Assembly: GCA_023138975.1 (NCBI GenBank)
Contig: JAGLON010000051.1
Span: 1-41,015, forward strand
DNA from: Candidatus Zixiibacteriota bacterium
GTDB lineage: Bacteria > Zixibacteria > MSB-5A5 > GN15 > JAAZOE01
Length of the DNA: 41,015 nucleotides
Reading direction: 5' to 3'
Made by a program: the position numbers and the translations under genes
Part shown: piece after piece, positions 23,644-32,401 of the stretch
Layout: every line of letters begins with the position of its first letter
Numbering within the stretch: the first letter of the stretch is position 1
Notes under the pieces: generated by a model
What the model saw: only the letters and a program-made list of their open reading frames with translations
Database searches by the model: none
Told to the model about the DNA's origin: nothing

Positions 23644-24930
23644 ATGAAAATAGTCTCAATTGAAAAAAACTCGCCGCTTTATAAGAAGGTTTCGCCGGGG
23701 GCAGAGCTTATCCGTGTCAATGGACAGGCCGCGTCGGATATCCTTGATTTTCATTTTTGCAATACAGAAGAAATATTGAGTCTGGAAATCTTGGAAAATG
23801 GTTTGATACAGAACTTTACGATTGACGGTTTTAGTGATCCGGGGCTTGAATTTGAGCAAATGAAAATTAAGGTTTGTCGTAATAAATGCCTCTTTTGCTT
23901 TGTGCATCAGCAGCCTAAAGGCATGCGCCGATCTCTTTATCTTAAAGACGACGACTACCGGTTTTCATTTACACACGGTAATTTCATTACTCTGTCGGAG
24001 ATGACTGATGCCGATTTTGACAGAATTATTGCTCAGCGTTTATCTCCGATGTATGTCTCCGTTCATGCCACTGATGATAAACTAAGACGCTGTATTTTTC
24101 AGAACGAAAAGCTCGAACCGGTTCTTGCTCGCCTGCAACAACTTACGGACAGCGGAATAGCGATTCACTCCCAGACTGTCGTTTGCCCCGGATTAAATGA
24201 TGGCCAGCATTTGGAAAAAACAATTGAAGACTTATCTGCTCTCATGCCGGGTGTTCAATCGTTGGCGGTTGTTCCGGTCGGTCTGACAAAATTCCGCGAT
24301 CGATTACCCCAATTGCGATCCTTTACGACGGAAGAATCTCGGGAAGTATTAGACCTCGTCAAAAAATACCAAAAAAAGTTTTTAAAACAGCATGGCACCC
24401 GGTTCGTCTTTCCAGCCGATGAGTTTTTCATAAATGCCAGAGTAAAACTCCCGAATCTGAGTTATTATGAAGAAATGTTTCAGTTTGAAAATGGAATAGG
24501 AATGGCTCGTCAGTTTATTGTCGATTTCAATCGCAGAAAACGGTATCTTCCCAAAAAGACGGGTAAATCGATAACCGTTGCCATTGTTACCGGGAAATCT
24601 GCCGAATCATTTATGAAGGCCGATATCATGCCGGTATTTGACAATATATCTGGCTTAAATGTCAGCCTGAAAGTTGTCGAAAATAAGTTTTGGGGCGAAA
24701 ACGTTACAGTGACAGGATTATTGACAGGAAATGATATTGCTGAATCAGTGGCAGAGATCAATCCTGACTGCATATTATTGCCCCCTAATTGTTTAAATGG
24801 TGATGATCTGTTTATAGATAATATGTCTTTAACTGAATTTGAACGACGTGTAAACTGCCCGGTATTAACCGGTACATACGATTTAGCCGGGCTTATCAGC
24901 CGGGCTGTTAATTTTTTAGAGGTGAACTGA
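23644..24930 (+). CDS. DUF512-family radical SAM protein with N-terminal PDZ
   Basis: Radical SAM protein of 428 aa. A PDZ-like segment (residues about 1-60, with SPGAELIRVNGQAASDI) precedes the cluster motif Cys78-x3-Cys82-x2-Cys85 (VCRNKCLFCFVHQQ), which should hold a 4Fe-4S cluster, and then GMRRSLYLKDDDYRFSF. The C-terminal third (GKSITVAIVTGKSAESF onward) is the DUF512 domain. The reaction is unknown. In-frame codons upstream of ATG 23644 run into tRNA-Gly, so the ATG is the start even though no Shine-Dalgarno precedes it. Its stop overlaps the der start by one base (TGATG), and the DUF512-der pairing recurs in other bacteria, suggesting a ribosome-linked role. Confidence 0.87.
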   Translation: MKIVSIEKNSPLYKKVSPGAELIRVNGQAASDILDFHFCNTEEILSLEILENGLIQNFTIDGFSDPGLEFEQMKIKVCRNKCLFCFVHQQPKGMRRSLYLKDDDYRFSFTHGNFITLSEMTDADFDRIIAQRLSPMYVSVHATDDKLRRCIFQNEKLEPVLARLQQLTDSGIAIHSQTVVCPGLNDGQHLEKTIEDLSALMPGVQSLAVVPVGLTKFRDRLPQLRSFTTEESREVLDLVKKYQKKFLKQHGTRFVFPADEFFINARVKLPNLSYYEEMFQFENGIGMARQFIVDFNRRKRYLPKKTGKSITVAIVTGKSAESFMKADIMPVFDNISGLNVSLKVVENKFWGENVTVTGLLTGNDIAESVAEINPDCILLPPNCLNGDDLFIDNMSLTEFERRVNCPVLTGTYDLAGLISRAVNFLEVN

Positions 24931-26252
24931 TGACGCTTCCTGTAGTTGCCATTGTCGGCCGTCCCAATGTTGGTAAGTCATCGTTATTCAATCGCTTCAT
25001 TAGACAGCGGTTGGCTGTCGTTGATTCGATTTCAGGAGTAACTCGCGACAGGAATTTTTCCGTCTGCGATTGGTCGGGCCGGAATTTTTATATGATGGAT
25101 ACCGGAGGTATTGTCCTCGGTACCAACGACGCTATGGAACGGTTAATCTTGGAACAGGCACAATTGGCTATGGAAGAAGCCGATGTGATTTTGTTCTTGG
25201 TTGACTGTAAGACCGGGATAACCGAATCGGATACACAGATTACCCGTCAACTCATTCGTACCAATAAACCTGTGATTTTGGCAGTCAACAAAACTGATAA
25301 CGATGCCATGGAAATTGACGCTACCGAATTTTATGGCTTGGGTTTTGAAAAATACATCGGAGTTTCGGCGGCTAATGGTCGGGGAGTCGGAGATTTGCTT
25401 GACGAGATAATTGCCTGTCTCCCGAAAGAAGAAGATGAGAATGCTGATGATGATACCATAAAAGTCGCCGTGGTCGGTCGGCCTAACGTCGGGAAGTCTT
25501 CTTTTGTAAACAATTTGCTTGGGGAAGATCGGCATATTGTTTCCGAAGTCCCTGGAACTACTCGTGATTCAATCGACTCAATCATTACCGTCGGGGATAA
25601 GACCTACACTTTTATCGATACAGCCGGACTTCGCAAAAGAACCAAAGTTAAGGAAAGCATTGAGTACTATACGACTCTTAGATCGTTTCGAGCTATTCAC
25701 CGCTGTGATGTTGCACTGATACTGCTTGATGCGTCCGAGGGATTGAATTTTCAGGAATTGAAGATTATTGACGAAGTGGCCGAGGCCGGCCGTGGTATGA
25801 TTTTAGCTGTCAATAAATGGGATATTTTTGAAAAAGATCATAAATCAGCTATGATTTATACCCGGCAGCTCCAGGAAGCAATGCCGACTTATAGCTATAT
25901 CCCGTCGACATTTATTTCCGCTTTGACAGGGCAGCGTGTTAAGAAGACGTTAAATCTGATTGATGCGGTCTATGACGAATTTAACAAACGACTGGATACT
26001 GCCGAGTTAAATAAATTTCTTGAAGAAGTCGTAGCCAAACAACCACCGGCGGCGGCAAAAGGAAGATGGATAAAACTCTATTATATCACCCAGCCGGAAG
26101 TTGCTCCTCCGACATTTGTAATATTCTCTAATTACCCAAAATTGATACAAGAATCATATCATCGTTATTTGTCAAATCGTTTGCGGGAGCAATTTGGATA
26201 TATTGGCGTGCCATTCCGCCTAAAATTTAAACCTCGTGGCAAGCAAAAGTAA
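24930..26252 (+). CDS. der: ribosome-assembly GTPase Der (EngA)
   Basis: Double-GTPase essential for 50S ribosome assembly, 440 aa. Two complete G domains are present: GRPNVGKSSLFNR with DTGG, NKTD and SAANGRGVGDL, and GRPNVGKSSFVNN with DTAGLRKR, NKWD and SALTGQRV. A KH-like C-terminal domain ends in GVPFRLKFKPRGKQK. The ATG overlaps the DUF512 stop (TGATG), which implies coupled translation. Length and motifs are standard. Confidence 0.97.
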   Translation: MTLPVVAIVGRPNVGKSSLFNRFIRQRLAVVDSISGVTRDRNFSVCDWSGRNFYMMDTGGIVLGTNDAMERLILEQAQLAMEEADVILFLVDCKTGITESDTQITRQLIRTNKPVILAVNKTDNDAMEIDATEFYGLGFEKYIGVSAANGRGVGDLLDEIIACLPKEEDENADDDTIKVAVVGRPNVGKSSFVNNLLGEDRHIVSEVPGTTRDSIDSIITVGDKTYTFIDTAGLRKRTKVKESIEYYTTLRSFRAIHRCDVALILLDASEGLNFQELKIIDEVAEAGRGMILAVNKWDIFEKDHKSAMIYTRQLQEAMPTYSYIPSTFISALTGQRVKKTLNLIDAVYDEFNKRLDTAELNKFLEEVVAKQPPAAAKGRWIKLYYITQPEVAPPTFVIFSNYPKLIQESYHRYLSNRLREQFGYIGVPFRLKFKPRGKQK

Positions 26253-26381
26253 TCTATTTCTCCTCGTGCGACGCCAATTCTAATCGATAGGTCACCAGTT
26301 CCTCTATAATAACAGATAAATCTAATTCTCTTTTCGCCGATACTTTATTAAAAGGATGACTAAAAGGCGGATAATAATAAA

Positions 26382-28100
26382 TTGCAATTAGATAAACTAT
26401 ATGATCTTGAAGAGAAGATCTTCGAGCTGGAAACTCGTTTAGAGGGAAAAAGCCAGGAAGTCAGGAGTCTGGCCAATATCGCTACGGTAATAACCTCTAT
26501 TCTGGATATTGAAACGGTTCTGTCAGTAGCTATGGAAAATAGTATTCGACAGGTTGGCGGCGAGGTCGGCGCACTGCTTATCAGCGAAAACGGCGTTTTG
26601 ACTGTGAAAGTCGCTTGGGGTGTCGATGTCTCATTTGTTGAAAAGCTGAAATACAAGGATAATCTCGATATTGCACGATTCTGCCTTAAGAATAAACAAT
26701 CAATTATTGAAAACGACTGTTCTCATATTTTCCCGGTTGATATACCGGTTCACAGTTTTATTGCGGCACCGATACCGGCCAAGTCAGCTGAAGCGGTAAT
26801 TATAATTTTCAATAAAGAGAATGGCAAAGGATTCTCGGTTGCCGACAGAGAATCACTTAATATGATTTGTCGTTTTACGTCGATATCTCTCGATAACACC
26901 GACCTGCTAAATACCCAGCTCGAAAAACAGAAAATGGATCAAGAACTGAGTGTTGCTCGTGAAGTCCAGGCTACTTTATTGCCCAGTAGCATGGAATTCG
27001 AGGGATTGCAGCTTGCTTCGACCTATATTCCAGCTCGCCAGGTAAGCGGTGACTATTATGATTTCATCCCAATTGACAAAAATAGAATACTCTTTCTGCT
27101 TGGAGATGTAACCAACAAGGGGGTTCCCGCGGCACTCGTAATGACCTCGGTACATGCGATAATTCATGCTTACGTGAATTCAAAATTGCCTATTCGAGTG
27201 ACTGACATTATTTGTCAGCTTAATGATATTCTCTGCAATGATGTTATTAAGGGCCGCGAAATGTTCATTACTCTGTTTATGGCATTTATGGATCTTAAAG
27301 AAGGTACTATGGAGTATTGTAACGGGGGCCACCCGCCGCCGTTTTATTATCGAGCATCCAAAAAACTAACTCAAAGGTTAAAGCCGGGGGGGACGCTAGT
27401 CGGTCAGTTTGCCGGACTGCCGTATCGCTCTACAAAGATAAAAATCTTTCCCGGAGACCGGATTTTTACTTATTCAGACGGCTTAATTGAAGCGGAAAAC
27501 CGTGCTGGTGAATTATATGGGCTGGATCGATTAGAGGAATTTTTTAAAGCAGGTATCATGTTGGATGCCAAGCGGTTTGATAATGTAGTTAAAGAGGAGA
27601 TTGAGCGCTTTAGTGTTGGCTCAAGGGAAGAATCTATCGACGATTTTACAACCTTGGTGGTGGATGTATTAAAAGAAGAAAAGAAGAAATCGTTCGAATT
27701 TGTTTACCGTTCCAGTCTTGATAATCTACAACAGCTTTATTTAGATTTGGCATCTGTTATTGACGAGTACAACATCGGTGAAAAATTAGCCAAATCACTG
27801 AATGTTACAATCTCAGAAGCAGTAACTAACTCAATTATTCACGCCCATAAATATGATGAGAGCAAAAAAGTTATCCTAAAGATGAGCCTAAATAAAAAAC
27901 AGCTTGTTGCCGATATCCTAGATGAAGGTAAGTGCTGTAGTGTTAGCACTATAAAAGACCACGACTTAAATGTGGGTTTTCTTGCAGAAGGGGGTCGAGG
28001 TTTGGGACTAATTAAGAAGCTATCGGAAGAAGTAATAATAAGCTTGCGTCCCACCGGCGGTTTGCGGGTGAGAATTATAAATATTTTAAAGGATAAATAG
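26382..28100 (+). CDS. GAF-PP2C-HATPase regulator (RsbU phosphatase fused to RsbW-like kinase)
   Basis: Partner-switching regulator of 572 aa. Order: short coiled coil (1-35), GAF sensor (about 25-170), coiled linker with the typical QELSVAREVQATLLP, SpoIIE/RsbU-type PP2C phosphatase (about 197-410; GDYYDFIPI, LLGDVTNKGVPAALVM, NGGHPPPFYY, YSDGLIEAEN), then an RsbW-like HATPase (about 420-572; N box EAVTNSIIHAHK, G box GGRGLGLI). The phosphatase would dephosphorylate the STAS protein encoded just downstream, and the kinase domain could phosphorylate it, so one protein may hold both opposing activities. Start is TTG 26382, the only start between an in-frame stop at 26361 and the coding region, behind AAAAGGCGG. 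First gene of the signalling cluster. Confidence 0.88.
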   Translation: MQLDKLYDLEEKIFELETRLEGKSQEVRSLANIATVITSILDIETVLSVAMENSIRQVGGEVGALLISENGVLTVKVAWGVDVSFVEKLKYKDNLDIARFCLKNKQSIIENDCSHIFPVDIPVHSFIAAPIPAKSAEAVIIIFNKENGKGFSVADRESLNMICRFTSISLDNTDLLNTQLEKQKMDQELSVAREVQATLLPSSMEFEGLQLASTYIPARQVSGDYYDFIPIDKNRILFLLGDVTNKGVPAALVMTSVHAIIHAYVNSKLPIRVTDIICQLNDILCNDVIKGREMFITLFMAFMDLKEGTMEYCNGGHPPPFYYRASKKLTQRLKPGGTLVGQFAGLPYRSTKIKIFPGDRIFTYSDGLIEAENRAGELYGLDRLEEFFKAGIMLDAKRFDNVVKEEIERFSVGSREESIDDFTTLVVDVLKEEKKKSFEFVYRSSLDNLQQLYLDLASVIDEYNIGEKLAKSLNVTISEAVTNSIIHAHKYDESKKVILKMSLNKKQLVADILDEGKCCSVSTIKDHDLNVGFLAEGGRGLGLIKKLSEEVIISLRPTGGLRVRIINILKDK

Positions 28101-28132
28101 ATCAAAAGAATAAATATCTTATGGAGGATAGC

Positions 28133-28483
28133 ATGGAAATCCAAGTAAATGAAGAAGGAAAGACAAAAATTCTGAGCTTAGAAGGAAAACTTGATCTGGC
28201 TAATGCGGCTAAGTTAAAAGAGTCGGTTATTGCGCTTCTCAATGAGGGAAAAACCCAGATTCATCTTAACATGAAACAAGTTGATTTTATCAACAGTTCC
28301 GGTCTGGGAGCCTTGGTCTCACTGATGAAAGAAGTTCGTGTCCATAAAGGGCGTTTAACTTTATCAGATCTGGCTCCTTATGTTAATGAAATATTCGAGA
28401 TAACTCAGTTGTCGCATGTCTTCGAAATCTACAAAACTAATGACGAAGCGCTGGCCAGTTACAATACTGTAATGACCGACTAA
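28133..28483 (+). CDS. STAS-domain anti-sigma factor antagonist (RsbV/SpoIIAA-like)
   Basis: Single STAS domain of 116 aa. It carries DFINSSGLGALVSLMKE, where one of Ser55/Ser56 is the phosphorylated switch residue. In partner switching the unphosphorylated form binds an RsbW-type kinase and frees its target. ATG 28121 is in frame but GGAGG at 28123-28127 overlaps it and lies five bases before ATG 28133, so 28133 is the start. It sits between the RsbU/RsbW-like gene and the HEAT-repeat gene. No sigma factor of the sigma-B kind is nearby, so the output may not be a sigma factor. Confidence 0.92.
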   Translation: MEIQVNEEGKTKILSLEGKLDLANAAKLKESVIALLNEGKTQIHLNMKQVDFINSSGLGALVSLMKEVRVHKGRLTLSDLAPYVNEIFEITQLSHVFEIYKTNDEALASYNTVMTD

Positions 28484-28507
28484 GCGGCATAAGGGGGATT
28501 TAGACAC

Positions 28508-30427
28508 ATGCCAGGAATTGAAGTTTCACTTGATGCATTGCTAAACCAATTATCAAGCCCTGATTTTTTTGAACGTGAAGATGCCGTTAAACAGCTGAAT
28601 GAAATCGACGCTGATGAAGCTACGGCGGGTCTTGTCATGGCTCTGGAAGATGAGGATCGAGGCATTCGTGAATTAGCCGCGGATATCCTTGTGAAGCAAG
28701 GTGGCGAAACCTGCTCCCGGCTTTTGGCGAATTTTATGGGTCATCATGAGATATCCGTAAGAAATTTGGCGGCGGAAATATTAGTAAGAATTGGCAGTGA
28801 AGCGATACCGGCTCTCATTGAAGCGCTTGAGGAAAATGATCATGATATCAGGAAATTCGCGCTCGATGTTCTCGGACTTATCAAGGATAGCTCCGTTGCG
28901 GATAGTGTCCATAAAATGCTTGACGATCCAAACGAAAATGTGGCTTGTTCGGCAGCAGAAACTCTGGGATATATAGGAACTCCTAAATCAGTCGAGCCAT
29001 TACTCACGGCCTTTAAAATGCATGAGTTTCTACGACTGCAGGCGGCAGAAGCGCTGGGCCGTATTGGTAGTCCTGAAGCATATAAAGGTCTGCGAGAGTA
29101 TTTAAATACAGATGATCCAGTTGTCCTATACTCAGTTATTGAAGCCATGGGAAAGATTGGTATTGCAGATGCAGTCGAAGAGTTGCTGCCCTTTCTAGAA
29201 GATGAAAGGGAAATGATAGCAGACGCTGCCACGACCGCGGTAATTCGGTTGACCAAGTCTTCCGACAGAGCCGGTTATGCCAAGTTTTCTAAAAAAAGGC
29301 TGAAGAAGTTTTTAATCGATAGCCTCAAATCGGATGATACTTCGATTGTTCAATTCGCGCTGCAGGAATTAAGGACGTGGAACGAGCCAGGAATCGTCAA
29401 CGAACTAATAAACTTAATTTTAAAATCTGACGGCGAAATTATCGACCAGATTGAGAGTATCCTTCAATCGGTTGGCCAGCCAGCAATCGAAGGATTAAGT
29501 ATTGCCCTTGATGATGCTGAGGATGAAGGCAAAATAAAGCTGATAAACGTAATTTGCAAATGCGGTACTATCCAAATGGCCGACCAATTGGCACAATATG
29601 CAGATTCAGAAAACCCGGTTATCAGAGAAAGCGTTGCGTCGTCACTTGGCCGTTGCGGTACCATTGAATCAAGTGCAGTACTTAGGAAACTCATTAAGGA
29701 CCCGATCGGACACGTCCGCTCTGCGGCCGTGAAATCCATCGGTTGGTTAGGAGCCGGCGAAGAAAACGTCGATATCCTAATTGAATGTCTTGATGACGAT
29801 TTTCCTGACGTACGAGAAGCAGCCATGGGGGCCATGATATTAGTCGGTAATCAGAAAGTTATTGAAACGTTTACGCGTGATATTAATCATGACAATCCGG
29901 AAAGACCCCGACTGGCTACGATCGCACTTGGAATGATTGGCGAAGAAGCGACCAGAGAGCCGTTGATTTTAGCCCTTTCGCACAGCGATCCTGCCGTACG
30001 CAGATCATCCATTGAAGCATTAGTAAGATTGGGCGGAATAGATGACGCCAATCCCATCAGAGCCGGTTTAAGTGATGAAAACAACCTTGTCAGAAAAGCA
30101 GCGGTAACTGCTCTGGTAGCTTTAGAAGGTTTAGCGGCGATCGATGATATAAAACATCTGTTAAGCGATGATGATATCTGGGTACGTTATCATACAATTG
30201 ATTCAATTGGTTCACTAAAAAATCCGAAATATTCAACGCTGATTCTACCGTTTCTTGAGGATGAACAGGATATTCTCAAGATTGCGGCTATTAAGGCTAT
30301 AGCCTCATTGGGAGATCAATCATGCATCGCCCACCTTAGGAAGGTCGTAGCCGATGGAAATAAGGATCTGGAAGTAGCTGTTGAGGAAGCAACTAGGGCA
30401 CTAATGGAGGCCGACAATAATGAATAG
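28508..30427 (+). CDS. HEAT-repeat scaffold protein
   Basis: Almost wholly built of HEAT/PBS-lyase-type helical repeats of about 31 residues, roughly twenty in 639 aa. Repeats carry patterns such as IRELAADILVKQG, VRNLAAEILVRIGSEAI, VRSAAVKSIGWLG and VRYHTIDSIGSL. There is no signal peptide or membrane segment, so it is a cytoplasmic solenoid, probably a protein-binding scaffold. Start ATG 28508 has AGGGGGA at 28491-28497. Its 3' end overlaps the next receiver gene by eight bases (30420-30427), indicating tight coupling with the phosphorelay. Partner unknown; STAS, CheA or a receiver are reasonable candidates by position. Confidence 0.88.
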   Translation: MPGIEVSLDALLNQLSSPDFFEREDAVKQLNEIDADEATAGLVMALEDEDRGIRELAADILVKQGGETCSRLLANFMGHHEISVRNLAAEILVRIGSEAIPALIEALEENDHDIRKFALDVLGLIKDSSVADSVHKMLDDPNENVACSAAETLGYIGTPKSVEPLLTAFKMHEFLRLQAAEALGRIGSPEAYKGLREYLNTDDPVVLYSVIEAMGKIGIADAVEELLPFLEDEREMIADAATTAVIRLTKSSDRAGYAKFSKKRLKKFLIDSLKSDDTSIVQFALQELRTWNEPGIVNELINLILKSDGEIIDQIESILQSVGQPAIEGLSIALDDAEDEGKIKLINVICKCGTIQMADQLAQYADSENPVIRESVASSLGRCGTIESSAVLRKLIKDPIGHVRSAAVKSIGWLGAGEENVDILIECLDDDFPDVREAAMGAMILVGNQKVIETFTRDINHDNPERPRLATIALGMIGEEATREPLILALSHSDPAVRRSSIEALVRLGGIDDANPIRAGLSDENNLVRKAAVTALVALEGLAAIDDIKHLLSDDDIWVRYHTIDSIGSLKNPKYSTLILPFLEDEQDILKIAAIKAIASLGDQSCIAHLRKVVADGNKDLEVAVEEATRALMEADNNE

Positions 30428-30803
30428 TTTTCGAATATTGGCCGTTGACGATGAACTCCTGATTCGTGATTTGCTGTATGATTTTTTCAGTAGCCAAGGA
30501 TGGGAAATCGTTGTTGCCAATAGTGGTAGGAGTGCAATAGAATTGTTAAAATCCAGAGAGTTCGATCTGGTATTGACCGATTTGAAAATGCCAGAGACAG
30601 ATGGGATAGCCTTAATAGGAAGAATGAGAGATTTATATCCCTCGTTGCCGGTTATAATCATGACCGGTTATCCTTCTTTGGATTCAGCTGTAGAAGCTCT
30701 TCGATATAAAGTCGATGACTATATTACAAAACCTTTTAATGTCAACCAACTGTTTAAAGTTGCCAAAAGGGTAGTGGAAAACAGCCGTTTGGCGGCAAGT
30801 TAA
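30420..30803 (+). CDS. single-domain response regulator
   Basis: Stand-alone receiver domain of 127 aa with all active residues: the acidic pair in AVDDE, phospho-acceptor Asp54 in LVLTDLKMPETDG, the Thr of IIMTGYP and the Lys of YITKPF. No output domain. The sequence is closest in style to NtrC-type receivers (TDLKMPETDG, MTGYPSLDSAVEAL) and not to CheY. It overlaps the HEAT-repeat gene by eight bases. Confidence 0.92.
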   Translation: MNSFRILAVDDELLIRDLLYDFFSSQGWEIVVANSGRSAIELLKSREFDLVLTDLKMPETDGIALIGRMRDLYPSLPVIIMTGYPSLDSAVEALRYKVDDYITKPFNVNQLFKVAKRVVENSRLAAS

Positions 30804-30821
30804 GCTGGGGTTATTAGAACG

Positions 30822-31259
30822 ATGACGCGAGGCGGGGCTATTTTAGTATTTGATGAGGACTCGGCAATTCTCAGTCTGCTCGAAGAGTATTTCGAGAATT
30901 TGGATTATGAGACTCAAGTCGCTCATTCTGCTGAAGGGGCATTGGAAATACTTCGTACACAATCAATCTCGGTTGCAGTGATAGGAATTCGGACCAATCA
31001 GACTCAGGATATGGATGTAATTAAAAGATTAGTAAAAATAGACCCAGATCTGAAAATTATTTTGATTTCCGGATATCCAACAATTGATTCGACAATCTGT
31101 GCCATGCGCTATGGAGTCTTTGATTTTATCATCAAACCGTTTCGACTCGAACAGCTGGAGCAAATTGTCAAATCAGCATACAGGCAGCCTTGTTTCAATA
31201 TGCGAATTAAGCAATTGGAAAAGATTGTGGCAGAACTAGAAAGCGCTGTTAGTACTTAG
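30822..31259 (+). CDS. degenerate receiver-domain protein lacking the phospho-acceptor Asp
   Basis: Receiver fold of 145 aa that is clearly a sister of the preceding protein (ISGYPTIDSTICAMRYGVFDFIIKPF matches MTGYPSLDSAVEALRYKVDDYITKPF in position). It keeps an acidic pair in FDEDS and the Lys in IIKPF, but where the phospho-acceptor should be it reads VAVIGIRTNQ, with Gly55 for Asp. It cannot be phosphorylated in the normal way and may act as a constitutive or ligand-gated partner. A C-terminal helix (RIKQLEKIVAELESAV) could form a coiled coil. Likely arose by duplication of the upstream gene. Confidence 0.85.
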   Translation: MTRGGAILVFDEDSAILSLLEEYFENLDYETQVAHSAEGALEILRTQSISVAVIGIRTNQTQDMDVIKRLVKIDPDLKIILISGYPTIDSTICAMRYGVFDFIIKPFRLEQLEQIVKSAYRQPCFNMRIKQLEKIVAELESAVST

Positions 31260-31284
31260 ACGGGACAGTCATATAAAGTTGGAA

Positions 31285-31305
31285 CTGCGCGGAGATAACG
31301 CGCAG
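31285..31305 (+). other. hairpin in the cheR leader
   Basis: Seven-base GC-rich perfect stem (31285-31291 with 31299-31305) and a seven-base loop, about 85 bases before the cheR ATG. No T-run follows, so it is not a normal terminator. It may stabilise the message or form part of a leader structure. It marks the largest gap (129 bases) inside the signalling cluster. Confidence 0.4.
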
Positions 31306-31388
31306 GACCGAAGTTGTCAATCAAGTGTAGTATTTGACCAACTACGATACACAGTAAGGTTATTTTAGTATAAAATGGGGCAATTTGT

Positions 31389-32369
31389 ATGATAACAACT
31401 GATAGACAACCGGAACTGACGGCAGAAGAGTTTCACTTGTTCCGGGATTTCATACATGAGAAAGCAGGAATGTTTTTTGCCGATAATAAAATGTACTTGA
31501 TAAAAAACCGGTTGACTAAACGAATCGGGGAATTAGGGATAAATAGCTTCAAGGATTATTTCTATCGGGTGAAGTACGATGTCACCATGAAAGAGTTTAA
31601 TAACTTGATGAACCTGGTGACTACCAATGAAACCAGCTTTTTCCGAAATCCTCCCCAGCTTAAGTCATTCGCAGAAGAGGCACTTCCATTAATTATCAAG
31701 GAAAAGGTAGAGAATAAAAAGCCAAAAACAATAAAAATCTGGTCTGCCGGCTGCTCAACCGGAGAAGAGCCATATACGCTAGCTATGATAATACTTGAGC
31801 ATTTTTACGGTAATTTGGCCGGATGGAATATTGAGATTGTAGCCACAGATATTTCTGAGGAAGTTTTAGGAGCCGCCCGCAAAGGATATCATCACGAGCT
31901 TTCGCTTCGAACGACTCCGGGACATATTGTGCCGAAGTATTTTGATAGAGAGGGTAATAAATACAAGATTAAACCAATTATAAAAAACATGGTTCGCTTT
32001 GGGTATCTCAACTTGAATGATACCCGGAAATTGTCAATGTATTCCAACATGGATTTTATCTTTTGTCGGAACGTCATGATTTATTTCTCCGAAGATGTAA
32101 AAAGGCAATTGGTGCGGGGATTCTATAACTCACTCAGACCGGGAGGCTATTTTTATATCGGTCACAGTGAATCCCTTCATGGGATTTCCAAAGCGTTTAA
32201 GCTGGTGTATTTTAAAAATGCGCTGGTTTACCATAAAGAAGAAGTCGGATCTTCCTCGGATACCAAGACCAGTAGCCTGAGTAAATACAAAACTACTGTC
32301 GGAGCCAGTTCAGGTGCGGGAAAAGCAATGGAGCTATTGAAGAAGATTAAGCCGATGACGACAACGTAA
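31389..32369 (+). CDS. cheR: CheR-type protein-glutamate methyltransferase
   Basis: SAM-dependent methyltransferase that methylates chemoreceptor glutamates, 326 aa. The N-terminal helical domain (residues about 12-75) precedes NETSFFR (80-86) and the SAM motif SAGCSTGEEPYTLAM (119-133), then ATDISEEVLGAARKG, FIFCRNVMIYF and GGYFYIGHSESLHG. About 40 extra polar residues at the C-terminus have no clear domain. No chemoreceptor gene lies in the window, so its substrate is elsewhere in the genome or is not a classical receptor. ATG 31389 has GGGG nine bases upstream. Confidence 0.94.
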   Translation: MITTDRQPELTAEEFHLFRDFIHEKAGMFFADNKMYLIKNRLTKRIGELGINSFKDYFYRVKYDVTMKEFNNLMNLVTTNETSFFRNPPQLKSFAEEALPLIIKEKVENKKPKTIKIWSAGCSTGEEPYTLAMIILEHFYGNLAGWNIEIVATDISEEVLGAARKGYHHELSLRTTPGHIVPKYFDREGNKYKIKPIIKNMVRFGYLNLNDTRKLSMYSNMDFIFCRNVMIYFSEDVKRQLVRGFYNSLRPGGYFYIGHSESLHGISKAFKLVYFKNALVYHKEEVGSSSDTKTSSLSKYKTTVGASSGAGKAMELLKKIKPMTTT

Positions 32370-32401
32370 ATAAGTATGGTTTTAGAATAGAGGTTAACAA
32401 A

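Noticed and set aside
28840..29256. 138-codon open frame on the minus strand opposite the HEAT-repeat gene
   Set aside because: Ser/Ala-rich shadow of the repeat coding strand, without homology or start signal; similar antisense frames at 29464-29835, 13169-13582 and 32347-32739 were rejected on the same ground.
29583..29600. Sigma-54 promoter-like TGGCAC in the HEAT gene
   Set aside because: The GG-to-GC spacing is eight bases instead of ten and it is inside coding sequence.
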